DNA of 64,000 nt from Chitinophagaceae bacterium (GCA_004028795.1 SAIW01000006.1:1-64000), one strand, 5' to 3'; shown: positions 26,723-34,987, counted from the stretch's first letter. Notes: generated by a model from the letters alone, not told the origin. Program-made: numbers and translations.

Positions 26723-28378
26723 ATGAAGTTTAGAAGTTATTCGGTTCCTTATCCTGTTAATGAAAAGTATTCAAAAAAAGCTGCCTATTTCTCGATGGAG
26801 TTTGCAGTACATCAGCCATTAAAAATTTATAGCGGTGGCTTAGGTTTTTTATCAGGCTCACACTTACGCAGTGCTTATGAGTTAAAGCAAAACATGATTG
26901 GTATTGGCATTTTGTGGAAATATGGTTATTACGATCAAACCCGTAATCAAGACCAAACATTGCAACCTGCGTGGATGGAAAAAAATTATTCTTTCTTAGA
27001 AGATACAGGTATTAAATTTCAAATTTTAATTCATGATGCACCGGTTTGGGTAAAAGCATGGTATTTAAACCCCGAAACTTTTAACAGTGCACCCTTGTTT
27101 TTATTAAGTACAGATTTACCTGAGAACGATTATGTATCGCAAACAATTTGTCACCGTTTATACGATGCAAACGTTGCCACAAAAGTTGCACAGTTCATTT
27201 TATTAGGTGTTGGCGGAGCAAAATTGATTGATGAACTGGGCTTTAACCCTGATGTTTATCATTTGAACGAAGCACATGGTATTTCTGCTGCCTTTTATTT
27301 GTTGAATAAATTTAAAAGTGCAGAAAAAGTAAAAGAACATTTAGTATTTACAACGCATACGCCCGAAGAAGCAGGTAATGAGAAACATGATATTTATTTA
27401 TGCCACAAAATGAGTTATTTCTGCGGGTTAAGTATTGATGAAGTAAGAAGGTTAACAGGTATTGAAGACGATCAGTTCAACCACTCATTAGCAGCATTGC
27501 GTTTTGCAAGAAAAGCAAATGGTGTTAGTGCTTTACATGGTGTTGTTAGCAGAGAAATGTGGAAGAAATATCAAGGTATTTGCGAAATAACTTCCATAAC
27601 CAATGCTCAGAACTATACCTATTGGGCAGATGAGCCTTTATACAGGCATTTAGAGAATAATGATAACTGGGCAATAGACGATAGAAAATATTATTTAAAA
27701 AGAAGAGCTTTTGAAATTGTTGCAGACCAAACAGGTAAAATATTTAACCCCGATAAAGTATTAACCATTGTATGGGCAAGACGCTTTGCAGGTTATAAAC
27801 GTGCAGATTTTCTTACAACAGACTTAGCAAGATTTGAAAAATTAATAAGCAACACCAAATACCCTGTTCAGATTATTTGGGCGGGAAAGCCCTACCCGGT
27901 TGATTATCCTGCTATTACCACCTTTAATAATCTGGTACACTTAAGTAAAAAATACAGCAATGTTGCCGTATTGGTTGGCTATGAATTATTCTTAAGCAGA
28001 AGATTAAAACAAGCTGCAGATATTTGGTTAAATAACCCCCGTGTGCCCAGAGAAGCCAGCGGAACAAGTGGTATGACCGCTGCAATGAACGGTGCTGTAA
28101 ACTTTAGTACAGATGATGGTTGGATACCTGAATTCACCAAACATGGTGTTAACAGCTTTGTGGTACCTAAAGCAGATTATGTAAACATGACCACACATGA
28201 CCAGGACGAATATGATTTGAATAAATTGTATGATATTTTAGAACATGAAATCATACCTACTTATTACGAAAATCCTGACAAATGGCGTGAAATAGTGAAG
28301 AACAGTATGAGAGATGTACGCCACCAATTCGATAGCAACCGCATGGCTGATGAATACTATGAGATTATGTATAAATAG
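26723..28378 (+). CDS. Short alpha-glucan phosphorylase-like GT35 protein lacking the PLP lysine
   Basis: The 551-residue protein aligns with the short (thermophile-type) alpha-glucan phosphorylases: AAYFSMEFAVHQPLKIYSGG, HLNEAHG, TTHTPEEAGNE and VWARRFAGYKR. Classical family members degrade glycogen with phosphate and bind PLP through a Lys in EASGTSGMK. Here that stretch reads EASGTSGMTAAMNG, with T452 at the Lys position, so normal PLP attachment looks impossible. It may be a PLP-independent transferase or an inactive homologue; I have the impression other Bacteroidetes share this. It is monocistronic, with terminators on both sides. Confidence 0.82.
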   Translation: MKFRSYSVPYPVNEKYSKKAAYFSMEFAVHQPLKIYSGGLGFLSGSHLRSAYELKQNMIGIGILWKYGYYDQTRNQDQTLQPAWMEKNYSFLEDTGIKFQILIHDAPVWVKAWYLNPETFNSAPLFLLSTDLPENDYVSQTICHRLYDANVATKVAQFILLGVGGAKLIDELGFNPDVYHLNEAHGISAAFYLLNKFKSAEKVKEHLVFTTHTPEEAGNEKHDIYLCHKMSYFCGLSIDEVRRLTGIEDDQFNHSLAALRFARKANGVSALHGVVSREMWKKYQGICEITSITNAQNYTYWADEPLYRHLENNDNWAIDDRKYYLKRRAFEIVADQTGKIFNPDKVLTIVWARRFAGYKRADFLTTDLARFEKLISNTKYPVQIIWAGKPYPVDYPAITTFNNLVHLSKKYSNVAVLVGYELFLSRRLKQAADIWLNNPRVPREASGTSGMTAAMNGAVNFSTDDGWIPEFTKHGVNSFVVPKADYVNMTTHDQDEYDLNKLYDILEHEIIPTYYENPDKWREIVKNSMRDVRHQFDSNRMADEYYEIMYK

Positions 28379-28400
28379 TTTTTCTCAAAAAATTTCTCAA

Positions 28401-28427
28401 AATCCCTCACCCAAATGAGGGATTTTT
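28401..28427 (+). terminator. Terminator
   Basis: AATCCCTCA-CCCAAA-TGAGGGATT is a perfect 9-bp stem ending in five Ts, just after the phosphorylase-like gene. Confidence 0.88.
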
Positions 28428-28428
28428 A

Positions 28429-28461
28429 TTGCAGGCAACAAACATATCATAGCTATTTTTG
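28429..28461 (+). promoter_or_regulatory. Candidate ubiX promoter
   Basis: TTG (28429-28431), a 22-base spacer and TATTTTTG (28454-28461) resemble the Bacteroidetes promoter; the spacer is slightly long. It begins right after the terminator. Confidence 0.45.
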
Positions 28462-28477
28462 TTTTTTATATTCAATC

Positions 28478-29038
28478 ATGCAAAACAAAATAGCAGTAGC
28501 CATTACCGGTGCAAGCGGTGCAGTGTATGCAAAGGTTTTATTAGATACTTTAATGAAGCTGCAAAACCAATGGCAGGAACTAAGTGTGGTAATGAGTAAG
28601 AATGCCAAAGAGGTTTGGCAAACTGAATTGGACAATGAAGATTACAAAAATTATCCCGTAAAATATTTTGATAAGCATGATTTCAATGCACCTTTTGCAT
28701 CAGGCTCAGCACAGTACAATATTATGATTGTTGCCCCATGCAGCATGGGTACTTTAGGCAGAATTGCTTCGGGAATAAGTGATGATTTAATTACCCGTGC
28801 AGCCGATGTTATTTTAAAAGAAAGAAGAAAACTGATTTTAATGGTTAGAGAAACGCCTTATAATCTCATTCACATTAAAAACATGGAAACAGTTACGCTG
28901 GCAGGTGGCATCATTTGTCCCGCAACCCCTTCTTTTTACTCCAAACCTCAAACTATTGAAGCAATAGCAGCAACAGTAGTAAACAGAGTTATTGATTTGG
29001 CGGGATTAGAAAACAGTACTTATCGTTGGGGTAAATAA
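28478..29038 (+). CDS. ubiX: Flavin prenyltransferase UbiX
   Basis: The 186-residue flavoprotein attaches a dimethylallyl group to FMN to make prenylated FMN, the cofactor of UbiD-type decarboxylases. The FMN-binding GASGA (11-15), the PCSMGTLG loop and RETPYNLIH motif are present. The frame is open from 28415, but the ATG at 28478 gives the standard N-terminus. No ubiD partner lies in the window. Confidence 0.93.
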   Translation: MQNKIAVAITGASGAVYAKVLLDTLMKLQNQWQELSVVMSKNAKEVWQTELDNEDYKNYPVKYFDKHDFNAPFASGSAQYNIMIVAPCSMGTLGRIASGISDDLITRAADVILKERRKLILMVRETPYNLIHIKNMETVTLAGGIICPATPSFYSKPQTIEAIAATVVNRVIDLAGLENSTYRWGK

Positions 29039-29066
29039 AAAAGCCCTTCCGTGGAAACGGAACGGC
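29037..29066 (-). terminator. Terminator of the second small lipoprotein gene
   Basis: TTCCGT/ACGGAA (29047-29052 with 29057-29062) with an outer GCC/GGC pairing is followed, on the minus strand, by TTTTTT. Confidence 0.7.
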
Positions 29067-29139
29067 CTCTAACGATTGCTTGCCATATGAAAAATCTTTC
29101 AACTGAATAGCCTGCAAGCAAGTAGGCTGACAGTAATAA

Positions 29140-29325
29140 TTATTTCTTCTTAGTAGTATCTTTCTTAGTTGTATCAACAACAGCTTTAGAAGAATCTTTC
29201 TTAGTTGTATCAACAGCAGTAGCAGTTGAATCTTTTTTAGTTGAATCAGCAGCAGGTGCTTTTGTTTCACCGCTGTTACAAGCTACGAAACCAGCGATAG
29301 CTAAAATTGCGAATACTTTTTTCAT
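29140..29325 (-). CDS. Tiny Ser/Lys/Asp-repeat lipoprotein (copy 2)
   Basis: The 61-residue precursor has the same lipoprotein-like signal as the gene at 15928 (identical from GFVACNSGE through APAADS) and a mature part built of DTTKKDS and similar units. It is a diverged paralogue, 13 kb away and on the other strand. Function unknown. It is monocistronic with its own terminator. Confidence 0.78.
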   Translation of the reverse strand: MKKVFAILAIAGFVACNSGETKAPAADSTKKDSTATAVDTTKKDSSKAVVDTTKKDTTKKK

Positions 29326-29465
29326 TGTTTAATTTTTTGTGAGTGATTTATGATTAATACCTCACCATTATAAAAGGTAACCCGGCAAAATGAAAAATTT
29401 TTAAAAAAATATTTTAGGCTTATTTTGGGTTACTTTTATTCCTATTCAAGTATTAAAAAGAAGCT

Positions 29466-30032
29466 GTGAAATCGGAGTTAAACGAACAAGCGTTATTAAA
29501 GGGATTGGCTGAGAATGACTCTAAAGCTATTGAAACCATCTATAAAGAAAATTTCAATACCATTCAGGCGTTCATTCTTAATAATAATGGCTCTTACGAC
29601 GATGCAAGGGATATTTTTCAGGAAGCAATGATTGCTTTATACGAAAAAGTGCAGAGCAATTCATTCGTTCTAACTTCAAAAATCAATACCTATGTTTATT
29701 CCATTTGCAGGCGGTTATGGTTAAAACGTTTGCAGCAAATGGGGCGTTATTCTGGCAAGATTGAAAATTTGGAAGAAACCATTTCGGTAGATGAGGACAT
29801 GGAAATTCATGAAAAAAGAAATGCCGAATTTGCTATAATGGACAGAGCATTAAACAGTTTGGGAGAGCCTTGTAAAAGTTTACTGGAAGGATATTATATT
29901 AAGAAGATGGACATGCAGGAATTATCAAAGGCATTCGGTTACACTAATGCTGATAATGCCAAGAACCAGAAGTATAAATGTTTAATGAGGCTAAAAAAAT
30001 TGTTCTTTACGCAATATAATATTGGAGAATAA
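29466..30032 (+). CDS. ECF-type sigma-70 factor
   Basis: The 188-residue protein has sigma region 2 (YDDARDIFQEAMIALYEKV) and a degenerate region 4 HTH (MDMQELSKAFGYTNADNAKNQKYKCL). The only start in frame that makes sense is GTG at 29466. It is followed 6 bp later by the anti-sigma-like/trypsin fusion, so the two form a sigma/regulator unit. Similar sigma genes sit in front of trypsin-like genes in other Chitinophagaceae, from memory. Confidence 0.88.
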   Translation: MKSELNEQALLKGLAENDSKAIETIYKENFNTIQAFILNNNGSYDDARDIFQEAMIALYEKVQSNSFVLTSKINTYVYSICRRLWLKRLQQMGRYSGKIENLEETISVDEDMEIHEKRNAEFAIMDRALNSLGEPCKSLLEGYYIKKMDMQELSKAFGYTNADNAKNQKYKCLMRLKKLFFTQYNIGE

Positions 30033-30038
30033 CTAATC

Positions 30039-31154
30039 ATGGAAGACATTGTTTTACTACAGGCTATTGAACGTTACTTAGACGGCTCTATGCTGCCTGC
30101 CGAAAAAGCGTATTTCGAAGAGTTGAGAAGAAACACTCCCGAAATAGACCAAATGGTGGTTGAACACAATATGTTCCTTCATCAAATGGATAGCTACACT
30201 AATACTCTTTCTCTTAAACACACTTTAAATGATGTGCACGCCAAATTATTAAGCTACGGCGAAATAAATGAAGGCGGTGAAGTTTCAACAAAGGGCAAGG
30301 TTGTTCGCATGTGGAACAGGTACCGCAAGGTAACTGCCATTGCTGCTTGTGTAGGTGGTGCTATTGCTTTAATGATTAGTGGTTTATTTGCTTATTTAAG
30401 TCCCGTTAATAACAGCCAGATTCAGGAGTTGAAAAGAGAAGTGGAATATGTAAAGAGCAAGAACAAAGTAACCGACGATAAATTAAATGAAGTTGTTTCT
30501 AAAATACCGAAAGGTGCAGTTGTTACAGGCGGCGGTTCCGGTTTTTTAATTGATAGTAAGGGCTATATTATAACCAATGCCCACGTTTTAAAAGGTTCTT
30601 CATTTGCCAATGTTACTAATGGCAACGGAGATGATTTTAAAGCTGTTATTGCTTTTAAAGATGAAAGCAAAGATTTAGCTATTTTAAAAATTGAAGATGA
30701 AGATTTCAAAATAAAAAGAAATCTTCCTTACGCCATTAAAAAAACAGGAGCAGAGTTAGGAGAAGAAATTTATACATTAGGTTACCCGCGTAACGATTTA
30801 ACTTTTAACCAGGGCTTTCTAAGTACACAAACCGGTTTTAATGGTGATAGTTCTACTTATCAATTACAAATAAGTGCTAACCCCGGCAACAGCGGCGGAC
30901 CTGTATTTAACAGCAATGGCGAAGTAGTAGGTATTTTAAGTACCAGAGAAAAACAATCTGAAGGTGTGGCTTTTGCTATTAAAAGTAAAAGTATTTACAA
31001 GTTTATTGAACAGTTGAAGAATACTGATAATGATACTTTGTATCAACACATTAAAATGCCATCTTCCTCTTCATTAAAAGGCATGAACAGAAAAGAACAG
31101 ATTAAGAAAATGGAAGACTATATTTTCTTAGTACAGGCTTTCAACAAAAAATAA
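30039..31154 (+). CDS. Membrane-anchored trypsin-like protease with anti-sigma-like N-terminus
   Basis: The 371-residue protein has an N-terminal cytosolic helical part (about 1-75; IERYLDGSMLPAEKAYFEEL) that resembles anti-sigma domains, one membrane helix (about 98-120), a short coiled-coil and a periplasmic HtrA-like chymotrypsin fold. The catalytic triad is H182 (TNAHVL), D212 (KDLAIL) and S285 (GNSGGP). No PDZ domain is present. Lying directly behind an ECF sigma gene, it probably holds and releases that factor, with envelope proteolysis as input; this is inference. Confidence 0.85.
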   Translation: MEDIVLLQAIERYLDGSMLPAEKAYFEELRRNTPEIDQMVVEHNMFLHQMDSYTNTLSLKHTLNDVHAKLLSYGEINEGGEVSTKGKVVRMWNRYRKVTAIAACVGGAIALMISGLFAYLSPVNNSQIQELKREVEYVKSKNKVTDDKLNEVVSKIPKGAVVTGGGSGFLIDSKGYIITNAHVLKGSSFANVTNGNGDDFKAVIAFKDESKDLAILKIEDEDFKIKRNLPYAIKKTGAELGEEIYTLGYPRNDLTFNQGFLSTQTGFNGDSSTYQLQISANPGNSGGPVFNSNGEVVGILSTREKQSEGVAFAIKSKSIYKFIEQLKNTDNDTLYQHIKMPSSSSLKGMNRKEQIKKMEDYIFLVQAFNKK

Positions 31155-31174
31155 AATTAATTAGCAATATTTTT

Positions 31175-31207
31175 AAAAGCCTTTCCGACATTTCGGGAAG
31201 GCTTTTT
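31175..31207 (+). terminator. Terminator of the sigma/protease operon
   Basis: A 14-bp stem (AAAAGCCTTTCCGA with TCGGGAAGGCTTTT, one G:T pair) ends in a T run. The accessory cassette region begins about 170 bp further on. Confidence 0.9.
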
Positions 31208-31361
31208 AGTTTGATTAAATTTTGATTGAAGTTTTAATAATTTAATATCAATTGCGAGTACATTAAAATTAGATTGGCGAACTCGAATAAGAGTGATAAT
31301 ATTTTTTTACAGGTTCGTTATTGGTGATTATCAAATATTCAAGATTTTACGATTACCTTAG

Positions 31362-31390
31362 CAATTGCGACAATTAATGTGTTGTGTGCC
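31362..31390 (+). repeat. Left boundary core of the cassette array
   Basis: GTTGTGTGCC (31381-31390) is the 5' core of cassette A. Its reverse complement occurs, with one change, right after the cassette A gene (33014-33023). CAATTGCGA occurs at 31362 and again at 31249, flanking about 110 bp that could be an attI-like or degenerate attC site. No integrase gene is near. The rest of 31208-31410 has no supported gene. Confidence 0.5.
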
Positions 31391-31410
31391 ATTAAAGACG
31401 AGACACTCCC

Positions 31411-33012
31411 ATGACAACAAGCACTGACAGACATAGGCATTATAGACAATTTTCATCACCGACTCCAGACAGTCCATTCTATGACGGCTTCATAAAATAT
31501 TATCAAGAGAGATTTCAAAATGACCCAAAAGCTCAGAAAGCATCGAAAGAAAAATATATACAAGCAGTTTCAATCATTAATACTCAATTAAAAAATGGTG
31601 CTGGACTACTTGTTGATAGCGAGTTTAGATATTTTCTAACCGAATTCAATGCAAGAAATTTTGAGTATGGATTTGCTTCACTTCCTTCTGCATTCAATAT
31701 CCTTGAAGGTTTTTTTAATTGGCGAAAAGACCTTTTTCTTTTCCAAATGTTTCCAGAGGAAGATTATTTATTTTCAAGTTTTGACTTTATAGATTTCGTC
31801 ACATCTGATAAGCATTCAAAATCACTCGAATATTTGAAAGATTCAATTGACGATGAAGTTATATACTCGTATAACTTGTTGAACGACCCGAAGGAATTGA
31901 CTTTTAAATCCGACAACGAAAAGGAATTTATTTTTGCAGGTGTGTCAATGATTAAACGAAAAGATGAAATAGACTTATTTGTTGTTGCTGGCGAAAAATG
32001 TGATGTGGAAGAAGAATCGAAAAAGTTAGCAGCATTAGATAAATCTGACTTTGGAAGAAGCTATATAAAACCTGCTGAGGAAAGAAAACGTGAAGTTGTG
32101 CCACTTTTGAACTATCAGGACTATAGAAAGATATTTCTTTACTTGAGAGTTAATCTTGACACAAAAACTATTGATACAAGATATATACAAAAGGATGAGG
32201 GTAATAGTCTTCCGACAATAACAGACGATTACGATATGTTAGTTCGGTCTATGAAAGGCGAAAAAAAATACGATGAGTACATTAAAAATTCTATAAAAGA
32301 GATTAATGAATACGACCCGATTTTCGAAGTAGCCTATAACTGTCTATATCTTCCAGAATATTTCGACCAAAATGAAGATGACATTGTTGTAGAGGAACAT
32401 CAGACTGACCTTTATCAAGAGAAGATAAGACCAAGCGTTTTTAAGAAAGATAAAAAGTTCTCTCCTGAACATTTCTTAAAAACAAAAGATGTTTGGACAT
32501 TAGATAAAAACAATAAAGCAAAACCTACTAATCCTTTTTCTGCTGGCGAACTAAAGATTGAAACGAGCGGTTACTGGAAAAATCTTGATGTTGGTAAACA
32601 AGGCAAAGATAAAAAAGGGGAAGTCATTCATAACAAAACTTGGGTAGACCAAACATTGAGCTGGTATGAAACCGACAACCCAACAATCCACAACACTCAA
32701 ATTACAACGTCTTCCAACAAATCTGGTTACATCTATATTTTACACAATCCTGGTCATCCGGTTAATCTTTTTAAGATTGGATTGACCACTAAGACAGTTG
32801 AAGAAAGAGCTAAACAGCTTTCCGGCACACCATCTGTTGACAAATTCTTAATTGCACATAGTTGGCTCGTTAATGATTGTGTAGTTGCAGAAAAACGAAT
32901 ACATGAAGCCCTTGACAAATTTCGTATTAACGAAAGACGGGAATTTTTTCAAATTGAATTCTCAGAAGCATTAAAAATAATTGAACCGATTATCGCAGAT
33001 ATAAATAAATAA
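31411..33012 (+). CDS. Cassette A: protein with C-terminal T5orf172/GIY-YIG domain
   Basis: The 533-residue protein has about 430 residues that I cannot assign, then a T5orf172-type GIY-YIG nuclease-like domain from about 437 to 520: SGYIYILHN, FKIGLTT, VEERAKQLSGT and a terminal REFFQI with the conserved acidic residue. Members of this family are found in phages and in accessory regions as putative endonucleases. The stop is one base before the R''-like core at 33014, leaving no room for a terminator, as in integron cassettes. No promoter is visible. A defence role is a guess. Confidence 0.78.
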   Translation: MTTSTDRHRHYRQFSSPTPDSPFYDGFIKYYQERFQNDPKAQKASKEKYIQAVSIINTQLKNGAGLLVDSEFRYFLTEFNARNFEYGFASLPSAFNILEGFFNWRKDLFLFQMFPEEDYLFSSFDFIDFVTSDKHSKSLEYLKDSIDDEVIYSYNLLNDPKELTFKSDNEKEFIFAGVSMIKRKDEIDLFVVAGEKCDVEEESKKLAALDKSDFGRSYIKPAEERKREVVPLLNYQDYRKIFLYLRVNLDTKTIDTRYIQKDEGNSLPTITDDYDMLVRSMKGEKKYDEYIKNSIKEINEYDPIFEVAYNCLYLPEYFDQNEDDIVVEEHQTDLYQEKIRPSVFKKDKKFSPEHFLKTKDVWTLDKNNKAKPTNPFSAGELKIETSGYWKNLDVGKQGKDKKGEVIHNKTWVDQTLSWYETDNPTIHNTQITTSSNKSGYIYILHNPGHPVNLFKIGLTTKTVEERAKQLSGTPSVDKFLIAHSWLVNDCVVAEKRIHEALDKFRINERREFFQIEFSEALKIIEPIIADINK

Positions 33013-33013
33013 C

Positions 33014-33216
33014 GGTACACAACAAGTGCATTAGCAATATGGCGGGGCGACGAATATCTTCTTAGCTTTTTGTTCGCTAAACAGCTTTGGTTTCAGCAGA
33101 CGAATAACGCCAAACAGCACAATAAGCAATGAGCTTTTGTATCTTTATTCAGCAGTGGTGCCCGGCAGACGGAACACAGAATACCGCCACATCGCCAATG
33201 CTTTAACGTTGGGCGT
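33014..33216 (+). repeat. attC-like site A
   Basis: GGTACACAAC (33014-33023) and GTTGGGCGT (33208-33216) are the outer cores. The arms at 33028-33045 (GCATTAGCAATATGGCGG) and 33184-33201 (CCGCCACATCGCCAATGC) pair at 15 of 18 positions. All three mismatches are A:C on the top strand, so they become T:G wobbles on the bottom strand. A 138-base loop region with minor hairpins lies between. No gene is supported within it. Confidence 0.6.
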
Positions 33217-33236
33217 AATAAATTTCATTTTAAGAT

Positions 33237-33734
33237 ATGACAGAAAAATTTAATCAAATTGAAAACAAACTAATTAATTTGTTCAATGAATTTGTAAATG
33301 AAGTTGATGAGAAAAAAATTTATGGCGACCGATTATGGACAAAAGAGCTTAAGAAGAGAATTGCAAAACTTGGATTGGATGAAAAATATCAAGTTGCAAC
33401 AAGTGGCTTTAAAGATACTTACGAACCAGAATGGTTATTTGATTTAACATGGTATTCAGAAGACGACTTCAAAAGACTAAAAAAATTACATTTGGTTGTT
33501 GAATCAGAATGGGACAGAAAATACTCTGGTATTAAATATGACTTTGAAAAATTATTAATTGCAAAAGCAGATCTAAAATTACTTATTTGCCAATCCTCAC
33601 ATGACAATTTAAATGAATTGTTTTTAAAATTCGAAGACGCAATAAATGCATTTTCAAATACAAAAGGCGACCGTTATTTATTTGCAGTTTTAGATAGTGA
33701 CTCAGAAAGAAAATTTTATTTTAAAACACATTAA
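33237..33734 (+). CDS. Cassette B: small PD-(D/E)XK-like protein
   Basis: The 165-residue cytosolic protein has the pattern EPEWLFDLTWY (D69), LVVESEWD (E89/E91) and FEKLLIAKADLKLLI, which resembles a restriction-endonuclease-like fold in which E-S-E takes the place of (D/E)xK. I recall similar ESEW/DFEKLL proteins of unknown function, but cannot name a family. It is alone in its cassette, with a 29-bp leader and 25 bp to the downstream core. Confidence 0.7.
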   Translation: MTEKFNQIENKLINLFNEFVNEVDEKKIYGDRLWTKELKKRIAKLGLDEKYQVATSGFKDTYEPEWLFDLTWYSEDDFKRLKKLHLVVESEWDRKYSGIKYDFEKLLIAKADLKLLICQSSHDNLNELFLKFEDAINAFSNTKGDRYLFAVLDSDSERKFYFKTH

Positions 33735-33758
33735 TATTCTGAGTGTCAATTAAATTTT

Positions 33759-33802
33759 ACGCCCAACAGAAGCAGTTGTGTTAATGCGAGAACGTTGTGC
33801 GT
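33759..33802 (+). repeat. attC-like site B (short)
   Basis: ACGCCCAAC (33759-33767) and GTTGTGCGT (33794-33802) pair at 8 of 9 positions around a 26-base interior with only a GCA/TGC inner pairing. At 44 bases it is shorter than typical attC sites. The left core is a perfect complement of the 5' core of cassette B at 33208. Confidence 0.5.
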
Positions 33803-33834
33803 CATACTTGACATAAAAATCAAACTAAAATTAT

Positions 33835-34347
33835 ATGGCAATAAAAAATTCAAAAGAAGCCAATGATATTATTGACACATTAAATAGTGGTAACTTTTAT
33901 TGCGAGTGCCCATGCGGATGTGGTGAAGAAATTAAATTAAAGGACACAGACTTATTTTATCTTGATAACTTCACATCAAGCGGAAAAGAAGCTCAAAAAA
34001 AATTGGTTGACCATTTAAAGCAACAACGTTTTGACTTAAAAGAGCGAGAGAAAAATATGTCGACTAAGCCACAAATAACAGCGAAAGCAGTTAATATCGG
34101 CTTTATTCTTGAAAGAATTGCTCCCACTTTCAAAACATTTAGGTTTGAACATAATGATTGTCGTTCTTTATTTGACCCAATTGATTATGTAATATTCGAA
34201 GGACTTCATAAAAAAGGTAAAGTTGAAAAAATAATATTCACAGACATTAAGACAGGTGCCGCAAGACTTAAGCCTAATCAGAAAGAAGTCAAAAACTTAA
34301 TTGTAAATAAAAAACTAGAATTTAAATTTTATAAAAATGACAAATAA
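33835..34347 (+). CDS. Cassette C, gene 1: Holliday-resolvase-like nuclease
   Basis: The 170-residue protein matches the predicted endonucleases distantly related to archaeal Holliday-junction resolvases. The PD-(D/E)XK core is visible: E93, D114/D117 in FDPIDYVIF, and D137-I-K139 in FTDIKTG. An N-terminal Cys cluster (C23, C25, C27, C29) may bind metal, and a charged helix (about 52-75) links it to the core. The last 11 bp overlap the next gene, whose product is a homologue, so the two are probably translated together and may form a heteromer. Confidence 0.75.
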   Translation: MAIKNSKEANDIIDTLNSGNFYCECPCGCGEEIKLKDTDLFYLDNFTSSGKEAQKKLVDHLKQQRFDLKEREKNMSTKPQITAKAVNIGFILERIAPTFKTFRFEHNDCRSLFDPIDYVIFEGLHKKGKVEKIIFTDIKTGAARLKPNQKEVKNLIVNKKLEFKFYKNDK

Positions 34348-34846
34348 TCAAATAATAAACTTCTTTCAACTTCAAAGACAAATTTTTGGTGTTTGCCCAA
34401 ATACTGGGAAAGTGTTTCGTTTAAGTGATTGTCATATTTATTTAAAGAAAAAACCTGAGCCTGATTGGCTTCAGAAAATTGAAATTGAACAAATTAAAAT
34501 TGACAACTTGAGTGAAAAACTTGACGCCAAAGAAAATGAAATTAGAGAAAAAGCAAGGGTTGCTGGAAGAAATGAAGCAAACAAAGCAGTAAAAAAAGTT
34601 GACAAAATTTTCACTCCATTAAAATTAAACCCTGATGATGCAAAAGTTATTTTTCAACCTGTTGACTTTGTTGTCTTTAATGGAATGAAAAATTCAGAAC
34701 TCAAGAATATAATTCTGTTAGACAACTCAAAAACATCAAGCTCCGACAAAAAACTACAAGACAATATTCAAAATGTTGTTGCGAAAGGAAATTATGAATG
34801 GATAACTTTAAGAGTAGAAGAAAATGGGAATATAAAGGAAGAATAG
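34337..34846 (+). CDS. Cassette C, gene 2: degenerate homologue of the same nuclease family
   Basis: The 169-residue protein shares the layout of its upstream neighbour: N-terminal Cys pair (C20, C32), coiled-coil (about 45-90), then a resolvase-like core with QPVDFVVFNGM and IILLDNSKT. Where gene 1 has D-I-K, this one has D129-N-S-K132, so the catalytic Lys is displaced by one position. It may be a non-catalytic partner or use the shifted Lys. The stop lies 7 bp before the downstream core. Confidence 0.72.
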   Translation: MTNNQIINFFQLQRQIFGVCPNTGKVFRLSDCHIYLKKKPEPDWLQKIEIEQIKIDNLSEKLDAKENEIREKARVAGRNEANKAVKKVDKIFTPLKLNPDDAKVIFQPVDFVVFNGMKNSELKNIILLDNSKTSSSDKKLQDNIQNVVAKGNYEWITLRVEENGNIKEE

Positions 34847-34853
34847 TGTACGA

Positions 34854-34987
34854 ACGCACAACAAAAAGCATTTGCATTAATGCGGTTTGACGACAATGCA
34901 GGCGATGAACTTTTTATCTTTATTGAACTAAACAATAAATTGAACAACATATTTTCAAATACCGCAACAACGCAAATGCGTGTGCGT
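34854..34987 (+). repeat. attC-like site C
   Basis: ACGCACAAC (34854-34862) is the perfect complement of cassette C's 5' core at 33794. The arms at 34868-34886 (GCATTTGCATTAATGCGGT) and 34961-34979 (ACCGCAACAACGCAAATGC) pair at 16 of 19 positions; two of three mismatches become T:G wobbles on the bottom strand. The right core, GTGTGCGT (34980-34987), lacks one T of GTTGTGCGT, so this site may no longer recombine. Confidence 0.55.
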
